Shown: positions 34,733-44,495, numbered from the stretch's first letter. The stretch: DNA of 64,000 nt from Qipengyuania seohaensis (GCF_002795865.1 NZ_CP024920.1:558001-622000), one strand, 5' to 3'. Made by a program: numbers and translations. The notes: generated by a model from the sequence alone, not told the origin.

Positions 34733-36541
34733 TTGAACCGATCGACTACAAACCGGAGCGAGACTTTCGTCTGGCCTGTGGCCTACAGCCTCGCCTGGCT
34801 CCTGTGCGCCTACATCGCGCTTGAACTCACACAAGGCGAAGACGGCATCGCCGCCGTCTGGCCGTCGAGCGGGATATTCGTAGCCTCCCTGCTGCACCTT
34901 TCGGGCAAAGGTCGCATGGCGGTGACAGCAGGCGTCGGCATCGCCAGCCTGGTCGCGAACTATATTTCAGGCGTGTCGCTGCTCGCCTGTTTTGGCTACA
35001 CCGTCGCCAACCTCGCAGAAGGCTGGCTTGTCTTCTACCTGATGGGCGGAGAGACGAGCCGCGGCAAATTGCTGGCACGCCCCCTCAATCTCATTCGCTT
35101 CGCAGCTTCCGCCGCTGTAGTCAGCGTCTTCAGCGCCGGTGTCGCTGGCATACTGAGCGCCAATTTCGATCTGGAATTCCTGATCTCCTGGGCCACTACC
35201 GTCGGCCTGGGGATGATGATCGTTGCACCGTTCATTCTCTTCCTGGTGCAAAGCGACGAAGGTCGCAGACGCCTTACAAGCATGCGGACGGTCTGGGCGC
35301 TGATGCTCGTTGCGGTGGCCTCGCTCGCTGCATTCGGCCAGTCCGAGGTGCCGTTGCTGTTCCTGCCCGTTCTCGCGATTTCGATCGCAACCGCTGCCCT
35401 TGGCCTGAGCGGTGCCGCGCTTTCACTATTGGTGGTGGCCGTCATCGGCTCGATCCTGACGGTCTACGATCTCGGCCCGGTCAGCGGATATTTCGAACTG
35501 CAGGGCCAGAAAGTGCTTTTCCTTCAGGTCTATTTTCTCGGCCTGCTTGTCTCCGCGCTACCGGTTGCGCTCATGCTCACCCAGCGCCAGAACGATCTTG
35601 TCAAACTGTCGAGGAGCAATCGCTTCCTGACCGCAGCGGAAAAGGCGGCCAAGGTCGGCCACTGGCGGTATGCTCCTGTAGAAGGACCGGTCTACCTTTC
35701 GCCCGAAGCCCGGCGCATGGTTGGCTACGATACGCAGCCCCATACCGTCGCGGATATCGCGGAGCTGTTTCAGGACAGCGACCGCAAACGGGTTTCGCAT
35801 ATCCTCCTCCAGTCGCTCGCGACCGGGGTACCTTTCGTGTTCGAGGCCCGCATTGCCGGACCTTACGGGGAATTGTTCGACACCGAATGTCGCGGCGAAG
35901 TCGAGTGGTCCGACGATCCGAACAAGATATCCATCTTCGGCACGATGATGGATATCACGGACCGGGCGAACACCGTGCGCGAACTCGCCAATGCCCGCGC
36001 CCACGCCGAGCGCAAGGCGGATGAACATCGCGCACTGGCAGAGACCGATCACCTCACAGGTATCGCGAACCGGCGAAAGATTCTCGCGGATCTCGAACGC
36101 ACCGTTCTCGATATGCGCGGGACCGGAGAGAATATCGCGCTCGCCATTGTCGACGTCGATCACTTCAAGTCGGTCAACGATCGCTTTGGCCACGAGGCGG
36201 GTGACCGAACCCTGCAGCAGATCGCGAGGATTTTGTTCGATCGCTTCGACGACATCGGCCATGTCGGGCGCATTGGCGGGGAAGAATTCCTCGTGGTCGC
36301 AAGGGGGACCAGTGCCCGCGAAGTCGACCAACGCTGCAATGACCTGCGCGATTACCTGCGCGCCTATGCCTGGCCGGTCGAGGGTCTGGACGAATTGACG
36401 CTCAGCATCGGCATCGCCGAACTGGCCGAGGGCGCCAGCGAGACAGATATCCTCAACGCCGCCGACAAGGCGCTCTATTTCGCCAAGCGCGGCGGACGCA
36501 ATCGCTCGGTCGTGTTCGAGGGGAATCTGGTCAGGGTGTGA
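34733..36541 (+). CDS. MASE1-PAS-GGDEF diguanylate cyclase
   Basis: The 602-residue protein has a MASE1-type membrane sensor (residues about 10-280; AAVWPSSGIFVASLLHLSG), a PAS domain (about 300-410, with EAAKVGHWRYAP-type start), and a GGDEF domain with ETDHLTGIANRRKILADLE, IALAIVDVDHFKSVND and active GGEEF. It synthesises c-di-GMP under control of an unknown signal. Start is TTG 34733, after CAGGGGG. Tandem with ettA (46 nt) but likely separate. Confidence 0.92.
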   Translation: MNRSTTNRSETFVWPVAYSLAWLLCAYIALELTQGEDGIAAVWPSSGIFVASLLHLSGKGRMAVTAGVGIASLVANYISGVSLLACFGYTVANLAEGWLVFYLMGGETSRGKLLARPLNLIRFAASAAVVSVFSAGVAGILSANFDLEFLISWATTVGLGMMIVAPFILFLVQSDEGRRRLTSMRTVWALMLVAVASLAAFGQSEVPLLFLPVLAISIATAALGLSGAALSLLVVAVIGSILTVYDLGPVSGYFELQGQKVLFLQVYFLGLLVSALPVALMLTQRQNDLVKLSRSNRFLTAAEKAAKVGHWRYAPVEGPVYLSPEARRMVGYDTQPHTVADIAELFQDSDRKRVSHILLQSLATGVPFVFEARIAGPYGELFDTECRGEVEWSDDPNKISIFGTMMDITDRANTVRELANARAHAERKADEHRALAETDHLTGIANRRKILADLERTVLDMRGTGENIALAIVDVDHFKSVNDRFGHEAGDRTLQQIARILFDRFDDIGHVGRIGGEEFLVVARGTSAREVDQRCNDLRDYLRAYAWPVEGLDELTLSIGIAELAEGASETDILNAADKALYFAKRGGRNRSVVFEGNLVRV

Positions 36542-36714
36542 CCTTGCTCTGACCGTTGCAGACACGCTCCAGCGTCGATGCACGGCCGCCACTCCGGCGC
36601 GATTTGACTCCACCCCGTCCCGTTTGACAGAAGCCCGCGCCAGGCGCCCGAAACGCGGGTGCCCTTCCCGTCGGCGATCTGCATACGCCGCGAACACGAA
36701 TTTCAAGGATTTCC

Positions 36715-37152
36715 ATGACTACTCCCACCAACGGCGACACCGTGACCATCGACTACGTGCTCAAGCGGAGCGACGGCCAGGAAGTCGGCAACACCGCCCA
36801 GGTCGGCCCCCAGCAGGTCCAGATCGGCAGCGGCCAGATCTTCCCGCTGATCGAAGAAGCGCTGACAGGCATGCAAGTGGGTGACGAAAAGTCGGTGGCC
36901 ATTCCCCACGACAAGGCTTTCGGTCCGCGCCGCGATGAACTGGTAATCGACATTCCGCGCGCAAACCTGCCGCCAGAACCCGCGCCGCAGCCCGGTATGC
37001 AGCTGAATGCCCAGACTCCCGAAGGACAGCCGATGACGTTCTTCATCCTCGAGGTGGGGGAAGACAGCGTGAAGGCGGACGGCAATCACCCGCTGGCGGG
37101 CGAAGATATCACCTTCGACCTGATCCTGCGCGATATCCAGCAGGCGGCCTGA
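36715..37152 (+). CDS. FKBP-type peptidyl-prolyl isomerase, SlyD-like
   Basis: The 145-residue protein is a SlyD/FkpB-like cis-trans prolyl isomerase with an inserted flap: VTIDYVLKRSDGQEVGNT, PLIEEALTGMQVGDEKSVAIPHDKAFG, then a Pro-rich insert and GNHPLAGEDITFDLILRDI. SlyD-type proteins also act as chaperones; the His-rich metal tail of E. coli SlyD is missing. It is cytosolic (no signal). Monocistronic. Confidence 0.92.
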   Translation: MTTPTNGDTVTIDYVLKRSDGQEVGNTAQVGPQQVQIGSGQIFPLIEEALTGMQVGDEKSVAIPHDKAFGPRRDELVIDIPRANLPPEPAPQPGMQLNAQTPEGQPMTFFILEVGEDSVKADGNHPLAGEDITFDLILRDIQQAA

Positions 37153-37167
37153 CCAGTTGATCTAACC

Positions 37168-37209
37168 GGGGTGGCCTCTCGTTGCGCGCCGCGCGCGAAC
37201 TGCCACCCC
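37168..37209 (+). terminator. possible hairpin after the FKBP gene
   Basis: GGGGTGGC (37168-37175) can pair with GCCACCCC (37202-37209) over a 26-nt loop rich in GCGC. No T-tract follows, so it is a weak terminator candidate. Confidence 0.3.
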
Positions 37210-37280
37210 CCTTCAACCGCTTGCGAGCATCGCCTTTGAAGAGGCCGAAGCGATGTGTCCGCCCTGATGAGTTGCCTTCG

Positions 37281-37850
37281 CTACGGAGTTATCCAGGAGG
37301 CTGTTTCGCGGCCGATCAGCGCGCGGCGATGACCCTCGTTCGAGAGCCAGTACCAATCGGCCTCTTCCACCGTCACCCGCAGGACAGCAAAGTGTTCGCG
37401 CGCCGGGGAAAGCTGCTCGTTGGTCGGCTGAATACCCTCGGCCCAATCGGGGAGCCCGCTTGAGGGCTCTGCGCGCTTTTCACCGGGAGGTGCGCCAAGA
37501 TAGCAGCGCTTCGCAAAATTGCTGCTTTCGTCCCAAGCTGCATCGGTCAGCGCGCTTTGTGTTTCGATCCAGCCCAACCCGCGCACCCTGATCTGCACCT
37601 TCTCGTCCGGATCGTAGAACAGCACCGCCATGGCGGCGCCCTCGCCGATGACCGCCGCCTTGGGGGACCGCGCGTCGGTGTGGAACCGCAAGGTCCAGTT
37701 GTCCCGATCGAAGTCCCTCAGGATCATGATCCGCGCATCGGCATCGCTAGTAACTACTACAGGAGCGTGCATGGGCGATTTGCGGCTGGAAGCGGCATTG
37801 CAGAAACGGTCGGCAATATCCGCGCGAACCTTGTCGAGATCGTCATACAT
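37281..37850 (-). CDS. pyridoxamine 5'-phosphate oxidase-like flavin protein
   Basis: The 189-residue protein has the FMN-binding split-barrel fold of the PNPOx family: PVVVTSDADARIMILRDFDRDNWTLRFHTDARSPKA is the FMN/phosphate region, then VRGLGWIETQSALTD, and a C-terminal FAVLRVTVEEADWYWLSNEG strand. It lacks the clear catalytic C-terminus of true PdxH, so its substrate is open. ATG 37850 (MYDDLDKV) has GGAGAGG upstream; the longer frame (37886) does not. Confidence 0.85.
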   Translation of the reverse strand: MYDDLDKVRADIADRFCNAASSRKSPMHAPVVVTSDADARIMILRDFDRDNWTLRFHTDARSPKAAVIGEGAAMAVLFYDPDEKVQIRVRGLGWIETQSALTDAAWDESSNFAKRCYLGAPPGEKRAEPSSGLPDWAEGIQPTNEQLSPAREHFAVLRVTVEEADWYWLSNEGHRRALIGRETASWITP

Positions 37851-38034
37851 GACCTCTCCAACGCACGTATCGATGCTTTGTGTCAATCGTTCGCATTCAG
37901 ATTATTGTATTCCAACATGAACGAAAGCATGGCAGGCCGGTTCAGTTTCACGTCAGGCCGTTCTGATACAAACCGGTACATCGACATTGGAGCCGCGGGT
38001 GGTGGAGCGGCTTTTGAGCAAGAAGGAACGCTCC

Positions 38035-39066
38035 ATGACTCTAACTAAGCTGATGAAAGGCAGCGCGCTTGGTGCCCTCGCAATCGCGATGGCAACGGCG
38101 GTGGTTCCGGCCCAGGCCGAAGCCGCAGCTGACCAACAACGCGCGGAACGCGACCGGGGCGACCGACAGGAACGCCGCGACAATCGTCGCCAGGAACGAC
38201 GCAGCGAACCCCGCCAGGAACGGCGGCAGGAACGCCGCGACGATCGGCGTCAGGAACGCCGTGAAGCACGCAACGATGCTGGCAGCGAGCGCCGCGAGGC
38301 GCGTGCCCAGGTGCGCCGTGAGGCTCCTCGCCGCAAGGTTCGTCCGCAACAGCGCGCCGAACGCCCTCAACCGGTGGCTCGCAATGAGGAACGTCGTGGT
38401 CGCGATTGGAACCGCTCGGACCGTCGGTCCGATACCGCGCAAGTCCGCTCGGGTCGCGACTGGAACCGCAGCGAGCGCAGAGAGAACAGCCGCGATGTAG
38501 CGCCTGTGCTTCGGCGCGAAGACGTGCGTGACGCGCGTCGTGCCGATCGCCGCGATGACCGCCGTGCCGACCGCCGTGGAGATCGCCGCGATGCATACCG
38601 GGAGGGTCGCCGTGACGAGCGTCGCCGCGACAACCGCGAAGATCGCCAGATCCGCCGCGACGGTTATCGCGATGGCTATCGGGATGCGCGCCGCAGTGAC
38701 CATCGCGAAAGCCGCAAGCGTCACTGGGACGGTCGCCGTTGGCACCACTACAACTCGTGGAACCGTTATAGCTGGCGGGACAACCGCCGTTACAACTGGC
38801 ACGATTACCGCAAGCGGTATCGCAGCATCTATCGCCTCGGTCGTTACTACGCGCCCTATCGCGATTACCGCTATCGCCGCCTGAGCATCGGTTTCCACAT
38901 CGGAAACCTCTTCTTCGGCAGCCGGTACTGGATCAACGATCCGTGGCGCTATCGCCTGCCGGAAGTGTACGGCCCCTATCGCTGGGTCAGGTATTACGAC
39001 GACGTGCTGCTGGTCGACACCTACAGCGGCGAAGTGGTGGACGTAATCTACGACTTCTTCTGGTAA
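38035..39066 (+). CDS. RcnB-like exported protein with a long Arg-rich region
   Basis: The 343-residue protein has a signal peptide (LMKGSALGALAIAMATAVVPAQA), followed by about 210 residues built mainly of R, E, D, N and Q in short reiterated units (RQERRDNRRQ, RRADRRDDRR), then a folded end (YRRLSIGFHIGNLFFGSRY, YRWVRYYDDVLLVDTYSG) typical of RcnB, a periplasmic protein tied to nickel/cobalt efflux in E. coli. The Arg-rich part is unusually long. The start at 38035 gives the signal peptide; the frame opens at 37987. Metal homeostasis or envelope stress is plausible; not shown by sequence. Confidence 0.8.
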   Translation: MTLTKLMKGSALGALAIAMATAVVPAQAEAAADQQRAERDRGDRQERRDNRRQERRSEPRQERRQERRDDRRQERREARNDAGSERREARAQVRREAPRRKVRPQQRAERPQPVARNEERRGRDWNRSDRRSDTAQVRSGRDWNRSERRENSRDVAPVLRREDVRDARRADRRDDRRADRRGDRRDAYREGRRDERRRDNREDRQIRRDGYRDGYRDARRSDHRESRKRHWDGRRWHHYNSWNRYSWRDNRRYNWHDYRKRYRSIYRLGRYYAPYRDYRYRRLSIGFHIGNLFFGSRYWINDPWRYRLPEVYGPYRWVRYYDDVLLVDTYSGEVVDVIYDFFW

Positions 39067-39116
39067 GCCTTCAGGCTCCTGCCCGATAGGATGAGAGTGG
39101 CCTTTCGGGCACGATG

Positions 39117-39145
39117 CCCCCGCCGAGCGATCGGCGGGGGTTTTT
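39117..39145 (+). terminator. strong intrinsic terminator
   Basis: CCCCCGCCGA (39117-39126) and TCGGCGGGGG (39131-39140) form a perfect 10-bp stem with a GCGA tetraloop and TTTTT (39141-39145). It ends the RcnB-like transcript, and its C-rich arm may also serve the convergent cytochrome gene. Confidence 0.93.
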
Positions 39146-39149
39146 CGTG

Positions 39150-39707
39150 TCAGCCGGGCACCTTGCCGAAGGGAAGCATCCTGAAGATGCCTCCGTTCTT
39201 GTCGAAGAACGTGTGTTTCAGAGCGCCCAGAATGTGCAATCCGATGAGGTAGATCATCACAGATCCGCCCGTTGCGTGGAGGTCGAAGATCGCCATACCT
39301 GCATCCGGGTCTTTTCCGACCGGCAGAGCTGGCAGCGTGAAAATCCCGAAGACATCCACGCCGCTCCCGAAATAGGAACTGCCAAGCCAGCCGCCGATCG
39401 GCAGGCCAATCAGCATGACGTAAAAAACGACATGCGTGGTTCGGGCCAGGATACGTTCCCATGTCGCTACGCCGTCGAGGGCCGGGGCGGGATGCGTCAT
39501 TCGCCAGGCCAGCCGCCCCAGGCTCAGGACCAGGATCGTTATTCCCAGAGCCTTGTGGTTCGCAAAGATCGCAGCTTTCTCCGCGTCGCCCGCATGCTCG
39601 GCCGCTTCCGCCAGCCTCCAGTTCACGATGACCGCTATCGCGATGACCCAGTGAAAGAGCATTGCGACCAGCGAATAACGCTTGGCATTTGTGGTGGCCA
39701 TTTCCAT
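39150..39707 (-). CDS. cytochrome b561 family protein
   Basis: The 185-residue inner-membrane protein has four helices with heme-ligand His: RYSLVAMLFHWVIAIAVIVNW, FANHKALGITILVLSLGRLAWRM, TTHVVFYVMLIGLPIGGWLGSSYF, and LHATGGSVMIYLIGLHILGALKHTFF. It carries electrons, most likely from quinol or to a periplasmic acceptor. Start 39707 (MEMATTNAKRY) is plausible; an ATG at 39701 is possible. Confidence 0.93.
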   Translation of the reverse strand: MEMATTNAKRYSLVAMLFHWVIAIAVIVNWRLAEAAEHAGDAEKAAIFANHKALGITILVLSLGRLAWRMTHPAPALDGVATWERILARTTHVVFYVMLIGLPIGGWLGSSYFGSGVDVFGIFTLPALPVGKDPDAGMAIFDLHATGGSVMIYLIGLHILGALKHTFFDKNGGIFRMLPFGKVPG

Positions 39708-39807
39708 CCGACTTCTCCCCTCAATTGGTGTGCGAAACTATAGGTTTGGCATTGAAGCACAAGATGCCATCTTGCGAGCAGCGCGGTGATTGCTAACAAT
39801 CGCCCCG

Positions 39808-40476
39808 ATGACAAAGACAGCGACGATACCCGACCAGGATGCCCTTAAGCGCGTTGGCGCGAAGGTTCGCCAGCGCCTCGAGGCGGATCCGGAAATCTAC
39901 AAGGTCCCCACCGACAAGGCCGAGATTTTCGCGGTGCCGAATTTCCTGTCTGCCGAGGAATGCCGCCGCTTCATCACCATGATCGACGTTGTCGCGAGGC
40001 CGAGCGAACTTCACGAGACTGCGTATATCGAGAAATTCCGAACATCGTATTCCGGCAATTTCGACCCGCGCGACCCGTTCGTCAAAGGGATCTCACGCCG
40101 CATCGACGACCTCCTCGGCATGAATTCCGTGACCGGAGAGGCGATCCAGGGCCAGCGCTACCTGCCGGGCCAGGAATTCAAGCCGCATAACGACTGGTTC
40201 TATACCGACCAGGAATACTGGAAACTGGAACGCAAGCGCGGCGGACAGCGGTGCTGGACCGCCATGGCCTTTCTCAACAAAGTCGAAGAAGGTGGGCACA
40301 CCCACTTCACCGAAGTCGGTGCATCGATCGAACCCAAGCCCGGCGTTCTTCTGGTGTGGAACAACGCCACCCCCGAGGGCGAACCCAACGAGGGCACGAT
40401 GCACGCCGGAACCCCGGTTATCAAAGGTGCCAAATACGTGCTGACCAAGTGGTACCGCACACGCAAGCACGCCTGA
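39808..40476 (+). CDS. 2-oxoglutarate/Fe(II) oxygenase (prolyl 4-hydroxylase-like)
   Basis: The 222-residue protein shows the P4Hc core: FLSAEECRRFITMID, GQRYLPGQEFKPHNDWF with the iron His and Asp (HxD), then THFTEVGASIEPKPGVLLVWNN and a distal His in MHAGTPVIKG followed by K. It needs Fe(II) and 2-oxoglutarate; the hydroxylated substrate is unknown. I chose ATG 39808; the frame also opens at TTG 39790 without a ribosome site. Confidence 0.9.
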   Translation: MTKTATIPDQDALKRVGAKVRQRLEADPEIYKVPTDKAEIFAVPNFLSAEECRRFITMIDVVARPSELHETAYIEKFRTSYSGNFDPRDPFVKGISRRIDDLLGMNSVTGEAIQGQRYLPGQEFKPHNDWFYTDQEYWKLERKRGGQRCWTAMAFLNKVEEGGHTHFTEVGASIEPKPGVLLVWNNATPEGEPNEGTMHAGTPVIKGAKYVLTKWYRTRKHA

Positions 40477-40480
40477 TGAA

Positions 40481-42109
40481 TCAGCCGCGGGCGAGCGCTT
40501 CTGCGATCAGCTTGCGGCTGTTCTCGATACCGTAGAGCGCAATGAAACTGCCCATGCGCGGACCCTGGTCGCTGCCAAGCAGCGTCTGATACAGCGCCTT
40601 GAACCAGTCACGCAGGTTCTCGAAACCGTATTCCTCGCGCTTGCCGATTTCATAGACCTGGGTCTGCAGATCCTCTGCGCTGGCATCCGCCGGCGCATCG
40701 GCGAGGTAGGCATCGAGAGCGCGCAACGCCTCGGCCTCGTTCGTGGCAGGCGCACGCTTCGACAGGGTCGGCACGATGTAGTCGCGCGTATAGGCGACCG
40801 CAGTCCCGATCAGCACATCGAGCTCCGGCGTAATCCGCTCGGCCCCGATGTAGCTGGCGAGATAGTCACGCAGCGATTCCTCGCTCGCCTCAGCGCCGAG
40901 CACGCTGGCGAGGTTGAGCAGCAGGCCATAGGTCACCGGCAGGCTGTCGCCCGCACCCGGCGCCTCGGAACCCTCGAACCCGCCATTCGCACGCGCGAGG
41001 TGCCACACCGGATTGCCAAGCTGCTTGTCGAGCTCCTGCTCGGCCAGCCGCTCGCGGAACTGCCAGTAATCGTCCACCGCGCGCGGAATCACGCCGACGT
41101 GCAGCTGCTTCGCGCTCTTGGGATTGGGGAAGATGTAGAAGCCGAGGCTCTCCTCGCTGCCGTATTGCAGCCATTCCTCGATCGACAGGCCGTTGCCCTT
41201 GGACTTGGAGATCTTCTCGCCGTTCTGGTCGAGGAACATCTCGTAGATCAGGCCTTCCGGCTTGCGGCCGCCGAGAACCTTCACGATCCTGCCCGACTGC
41301 ACGCCGCTATCGGTGAGATCCTTGCCATACATCTCGTAATCGACGCCGAGCGCAAACCAGCGCATGGCCCAGTCGACCTTCCACTGCAGCTTGGACATGC
41401 CGCCAAGCGCAGACTGCTCGACTACGCTGCCGTCCTCGTCGGCAAACCGGATCGTGCCTGCTTCGGCATCAACCACCTCGACCGGCACCTGCAACACGCG
41501 GCCCGTGCTGGGCGAGATCGGCAGGACCGGCGAATAGGTCTGCCGCCGTTCTTCGCGAAGCGTCGGCAGCATGATGTCGAGGATGGCCTGGTTCTTGCGC
41601 AGGACCTGACGCAGCGCATCGTCGAAGCGACCGGAGTTGTACATGTCATTCGCGGCAACGAATTCGTACTGGAAGCCGAAACGGTCCAGGAATTCGCGCA
41701 ACTTGGCGTTGTTGTGCGCAGCAAAGCTTTCGTGGCCCTTCTCAAACGGGTCGGGCACGCGGGAGAGCGGCAGGTGCAGGTTCGCTTCGAGCAGCGCCTG
41801 GTTGGGCACATTGTCGGGCACCTTGCGCAGGCCGTCCATGTCATCGCTGAATGCGACCAGCCGCGTTTTGCCGTCCTCGGGCTTCGCACCGATCATCGCC
41901 TCGAACGCGCGGCGGACCAGGGTGGTGCGCAGCACTTCCTGGAAGGTGCCGATATGCGGCAGGCCGCTGGGGCCGTAGCCTGTCTCGAAGAGCACGGGGC
42001 TGCCATCGGGCTTGGTGCCGTCGGGATAGCGTTTGAGCAGCCGCTGCGCCTCCTGGAACGGCCAGGCCTTGGATACACGTGCGGCGGTGATCAGATCGTT
42101 CATGCTCAT
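40481..42109 (-). CDS. lysS: lysyl-tRNA synthetase, class I
   Basis: Class I LysRS charges tRNA-Lys and replaces the class II enzyme in many alphaproteobacteria. The 542-residue protein has the HIGH-like motif in GYGPSGLPHIGT (51-55), KISKSKGN (KMSKS variant), and the catalytic Rossmann core. The C-terminus has the helical anticodon domain. I put the start at 42109 (MSMNDL) with AGAGGG; a second in-frame Met lies at 42103. The 37-bp leader repeat is 67 nt upstream. Confidence 0.96.
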   Translation of the reverse strand: MSMNDLITAARVSKAWPFQEAQRLLKRYPDGTKPDGSPVLFETGYGPSGLPHIGTFQEVLRTTLVRRAFEAMIGAKPEDGKTRLVAFSDDMDGLRKVPDNVPNQALLEANLHLPLSRVPDPFEKGHESFAAHNNAKLREFLDRFGFQYEFVAANDMYNSGRFDDALRQVLRKNQAILDIMLPTLREERRQTYSPVLPISPSTGRVLQVPVEVVDAEAGTIRFADEDGSVVEQSALGGMSKLQWKVDWAMRWFALGVDYEMYGKDLTDSGVQSGRIVKVLGGRKPEGLIYEMFLDQNGEKISKSKGNGLSIEEWLQYGSEESLGFYIFPNPKSAKQLHVGVIPRAVDDYWQFRERLAEQELDKQLGNPVWHLARANGGFEGSEAPGAGDSLPVTYGLLLNLASVLGAEASEESLRDYLASYIGAERITPELDVLIGTAVAYTRDYIVPTLSKRAPATNEAEALRALDAYLADAPADASAEDLQTQVYEIGKREEYGFENLRDWFKALYQTLLGSDQGPRMGSFIALYGIENSRKLIAEALARG

Positions 42110-42175
42110 GCCAATCCCTCTTGCCGCTCGCCGTTCCTGTTGCAAGTGCGAAGTGTTGGAGCGTGCCTCGCCAGG

Positions 42176-42212
42176 TCCGACAGAGTGGAACACATGGAAC
42201 ACGGTCCTGGGA
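42176..42212 (-). repeat. 37-bp leader repeat, copy 2 (upstream of lysS)
   Basis: This is the inverse of the block at 5261-5297, with two differences in the centre (ACAT against ATGT within the paired GTTCCA heptamers). Read on the minus strand it precedes lysS by 67 nt, as the other copy precedes aroQ by 60 nt. Confidence 0.8.
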
Positions 42213-42476
42213 AAGAAAACGCCCGGCGCGCGCCATGGCCGGTCGCGATGCGGAATTCGGTCAGTGGCGACGCGTGGTCCATAGGTAGGACAATAAGTCG
42301 ACGGTCCGGTGTAGGATAGGCCTCGTGATCGAGAAGTAGAGAGCGAGGAACTCGGCGATTAATTTCCCCCATTGGGTACACCAATATCGAAGTAGATTTG
42401 AGACTAAATTCGGGAGCAATAGTCAGTCGATGACCTTATTAAGTAATTAGAAAATTATTCTAGTTAACATGGGTGC

Positions 42477-44495
42477 ATGAAGGCGCTGCGAACCCGATCG
42501 GGCTTCTGGTCCAAAAAGCTCAGCGAAGCTTCTGAGTGCGAGGTTGACCGCGCGCACCGCCTGATGACGTACGCGGAAGAATTCGAAGATCGCTGGTATT
42601 GGGAAACAGATACCGAAGGCCGTCTCACCTATCTTTCCGCCAACGTTTCCGAACAGATCGAAATGTTCGGCATCAAAACAGTAGGCGAACCCATCGCCAA
42701 TGTATTCAGTCTCGATCAGAGCGAGTTCGAACTAACCAGATCACTGAAGTTCCATATCGTGTCGCGCACGGCATTCTCGAATTATCCGGTGCGCGGCATC
42801 AAGAGCCTGAGCGAAAGCTGGTGGTCGATGTCAGGACGCCCCTGGTTCGATTCAGAGGGCCGGTTTGCAGGCTTCGTAGGTTCGGGAACCGATCTTACGA
42901 AAACACGCAAGCAGGAAGCCACGATCAGGCGGCTTGCGGTCACCGATAGCCTGACCGGGCTTGCGAACCGCCAGCGCATGCAGGACCATCTCGATACGCT
43001 GATCAAACTGTCGCGCAACAAGGAACCCGATTGCGCATTGATCATGCTCGATCTCGACGGTTTCAAGAACGTCAACGACACGCTGGGCCACCCTGTCGGC
43101 GATGCCTTGTTGATACAAGTAGCCAAGAGACTGGCAGAGGTAACCGGTGAAACAGGCGTTGTCGGACGCCTCGGAGGTGACGAGTTCCAGATCCTGATAC
43201 CCAGCGATGCGGACATCGAAACCCTGTCCAGCTTGGCTGCCGGGATTATCGCGGGGGTCTCTTCGCCCTACAGCATCGAGGGTTCCACGATCACGGTTAG
43301 CTGTTCTGTCGGAATCGCTCTCGCCGACAAGCAATCCGACGCCGAGACCCTCGTCAGGAACGCCGACATCGCGCTATATGCTGCCAAGGACGGAGGCAGG
43401 GCGACTTATCGTTTCTTCGAAGATGAAATGCTGGCCAAGGCCAAGTGGCGCAAGGAATTGGAGGATGAACTCCGCACGGCCCTCGCGACCAATCAATTGT
43501 TCTTGGTCTATCAGCCGGTCGTAACGACGGATACCGAGAAGCTTGCCGGTTTCGAAGCCTTGCTGCGATGGTCGCATCCGACAAGGGGCTTCATCGGTCC
43601 GGCGGAATTCATCCCAGTTGCCGAAGACAGCGGCCTGATCCAGCAAATCGGAGACTGGGTTCTGCGCACCGCCATCAATACTCTGGCGACATTGCCTCAG
43701 GATTTGCGGATCGCCGTCAACGTGTCGCCGATCCAGTTTTCCAATCCGGCCCTGCTGTCGATCCTCGCCAACGCCCTTGCCGAGAGCCAGATCGACCCCT
43801 CGCGCCTCGAACTGGAGATCACGGAAAGTGTCTTCCTGGAAGACGAAAGCAAAGCGCAGAAAACGTTCAGGGCGCTCAAGGGCCTGGGCGTACGTTTGGC
43901 GCTCGATGATTTCGGGACCGGGTATTCCAGCCTGTCTTATCTCCAGCACACGCCTTTCGATAAGATCAAGATCGACCAGAGCTTTGTACGCGGCGCGGTC
44001 GATCCGCGCAGCAGGAACTCTGCGATCATCGAATCGATTGTCGCGCTTTCGAAAGCTCTGGGCATGGAAACCACGGCAGAAGGCGTGGAGCACCAGGACG
44101 AGATAGACCTTATCAGAACGCTGGGTTGCAGCCACATCCAGGGATATGTCTATGGCTCGGGACTGGACCTTGCAGACCTGATGCCCGAACTCCAGGCCGG
44201 CCTGCGCAAGATGGAACCCATCGGGCACAAGTGCAGCCGCAGTCCCCGCACAAACTGCCTGCGGACCGGCAGCATGACAGTCAACGAGGACAGCAAGCCG
44301 ATACGCATCAGAAACCTTTCAAGTACCGGCGCCCTCATCGATCAGGTCGACTTCACCGAACAGATGATCGGTGTACGGATCATGGTAGAAGTGTTCCCCA
44401 ACGAAATGCACAAAGCCGAAATCCGTTGGATCGGCAATCAGGAAGCAGGGATCCAGTTCATCGACCCGATTTCCCTTGATGATCTGGACCGCTGA
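42477..44495 (+). CDS. PAS-GGDEF-EAL-PilZ cyclic di-GMP protein
   Basis: The 672-residue protein has a PAS-like sensor (residues about 30-150; RWYWETDTEGRLTYLSANVS), a GGDEF domain (about 155-325; VTDSLTGLANRQRMQ and active-type GGDEF in RLGGDEFQIL), a full EAL domain (about 335-580; FEALLRWSHPTRG, ELEITESVFLEDE, LALDDFGTGYSS, DKIKIDQSFV), and a C-terminal PilZ domain (RNLSSTGALID, about 608-668) that can bind c-di-GMP. Both making and breaking domains look complete. It is single and cytosolic. The 264 bp upstream (42213-42476) are AT-rich and hold no gene. Confidence 0.94.
   Translation: MKALRTRSGFWSKKLSEASECEVDRAHRLMTYAEEFEDRWYWETDTEGRLTYLSANVSEQIEMFGIKTVGEPIANVFSLDQSEFELTRSLKFHIVSRTAFSNYPVRGIKSLSESWWSMSGRPWFDSEGRFAGFVGSGTDLTKTRKQEATIRRLAVTDSLTGLANRQRMQDHLDTLIKLSRNKEPDCALIMLDLDGFKNVNDTLGHPVGDALLIQVAKRLAEVTGETGVVGRLGGDEFQILIPSDADIETLSSLAAGIIAGVSSPYSIEGSTITVSCSVGIALADKQSDAETLVRNADIALYAAKDGGRATYRFFEDEMLAKAKWRKELEDELRTALATNQLFLVYQPVVTTDTEKLAGFEALLRWSHPTRGFIGPAEFIPVAEDSGLIQQIGDWVLRTAINTLATLPQDLRIAVNVSPIQFSNPALLSILANALAESQIDPSRLELEITESVFLEDESKAQKTFRALKGLGVRLALDDFGTGYSSLSYLQHTPFDKIKIDQSFVRGAVDPRSRNSAIIESIVALSKALGMETTAEGVEHQDEIDLIRTLGCSHIQGYVYGSGLDLADLMPELQAGLRKMEPIGHKCSRSPRTNCLRTGSMTVNEDSKPIRIRNLSSTGALIDQVDFTEQMIGVRIMVEVFPNEMHKAEIRWIGNQEAGIQFIDPISLDDLDR

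Noticed and set aside
37997..39462. Long minus-strand frame (473 codons) opposite the RcnB-like gene
   Set aside because: It is the antisense of Arg-rich codons, giving low-complexity Ala/Val/Ile text with no ribosome site; the + strand has the signal peptide and family end.
41000..42319. 439-codon plus-strand frame across lysS
   Set aside because: Antisense shadow of a complete class I LysRS gene.
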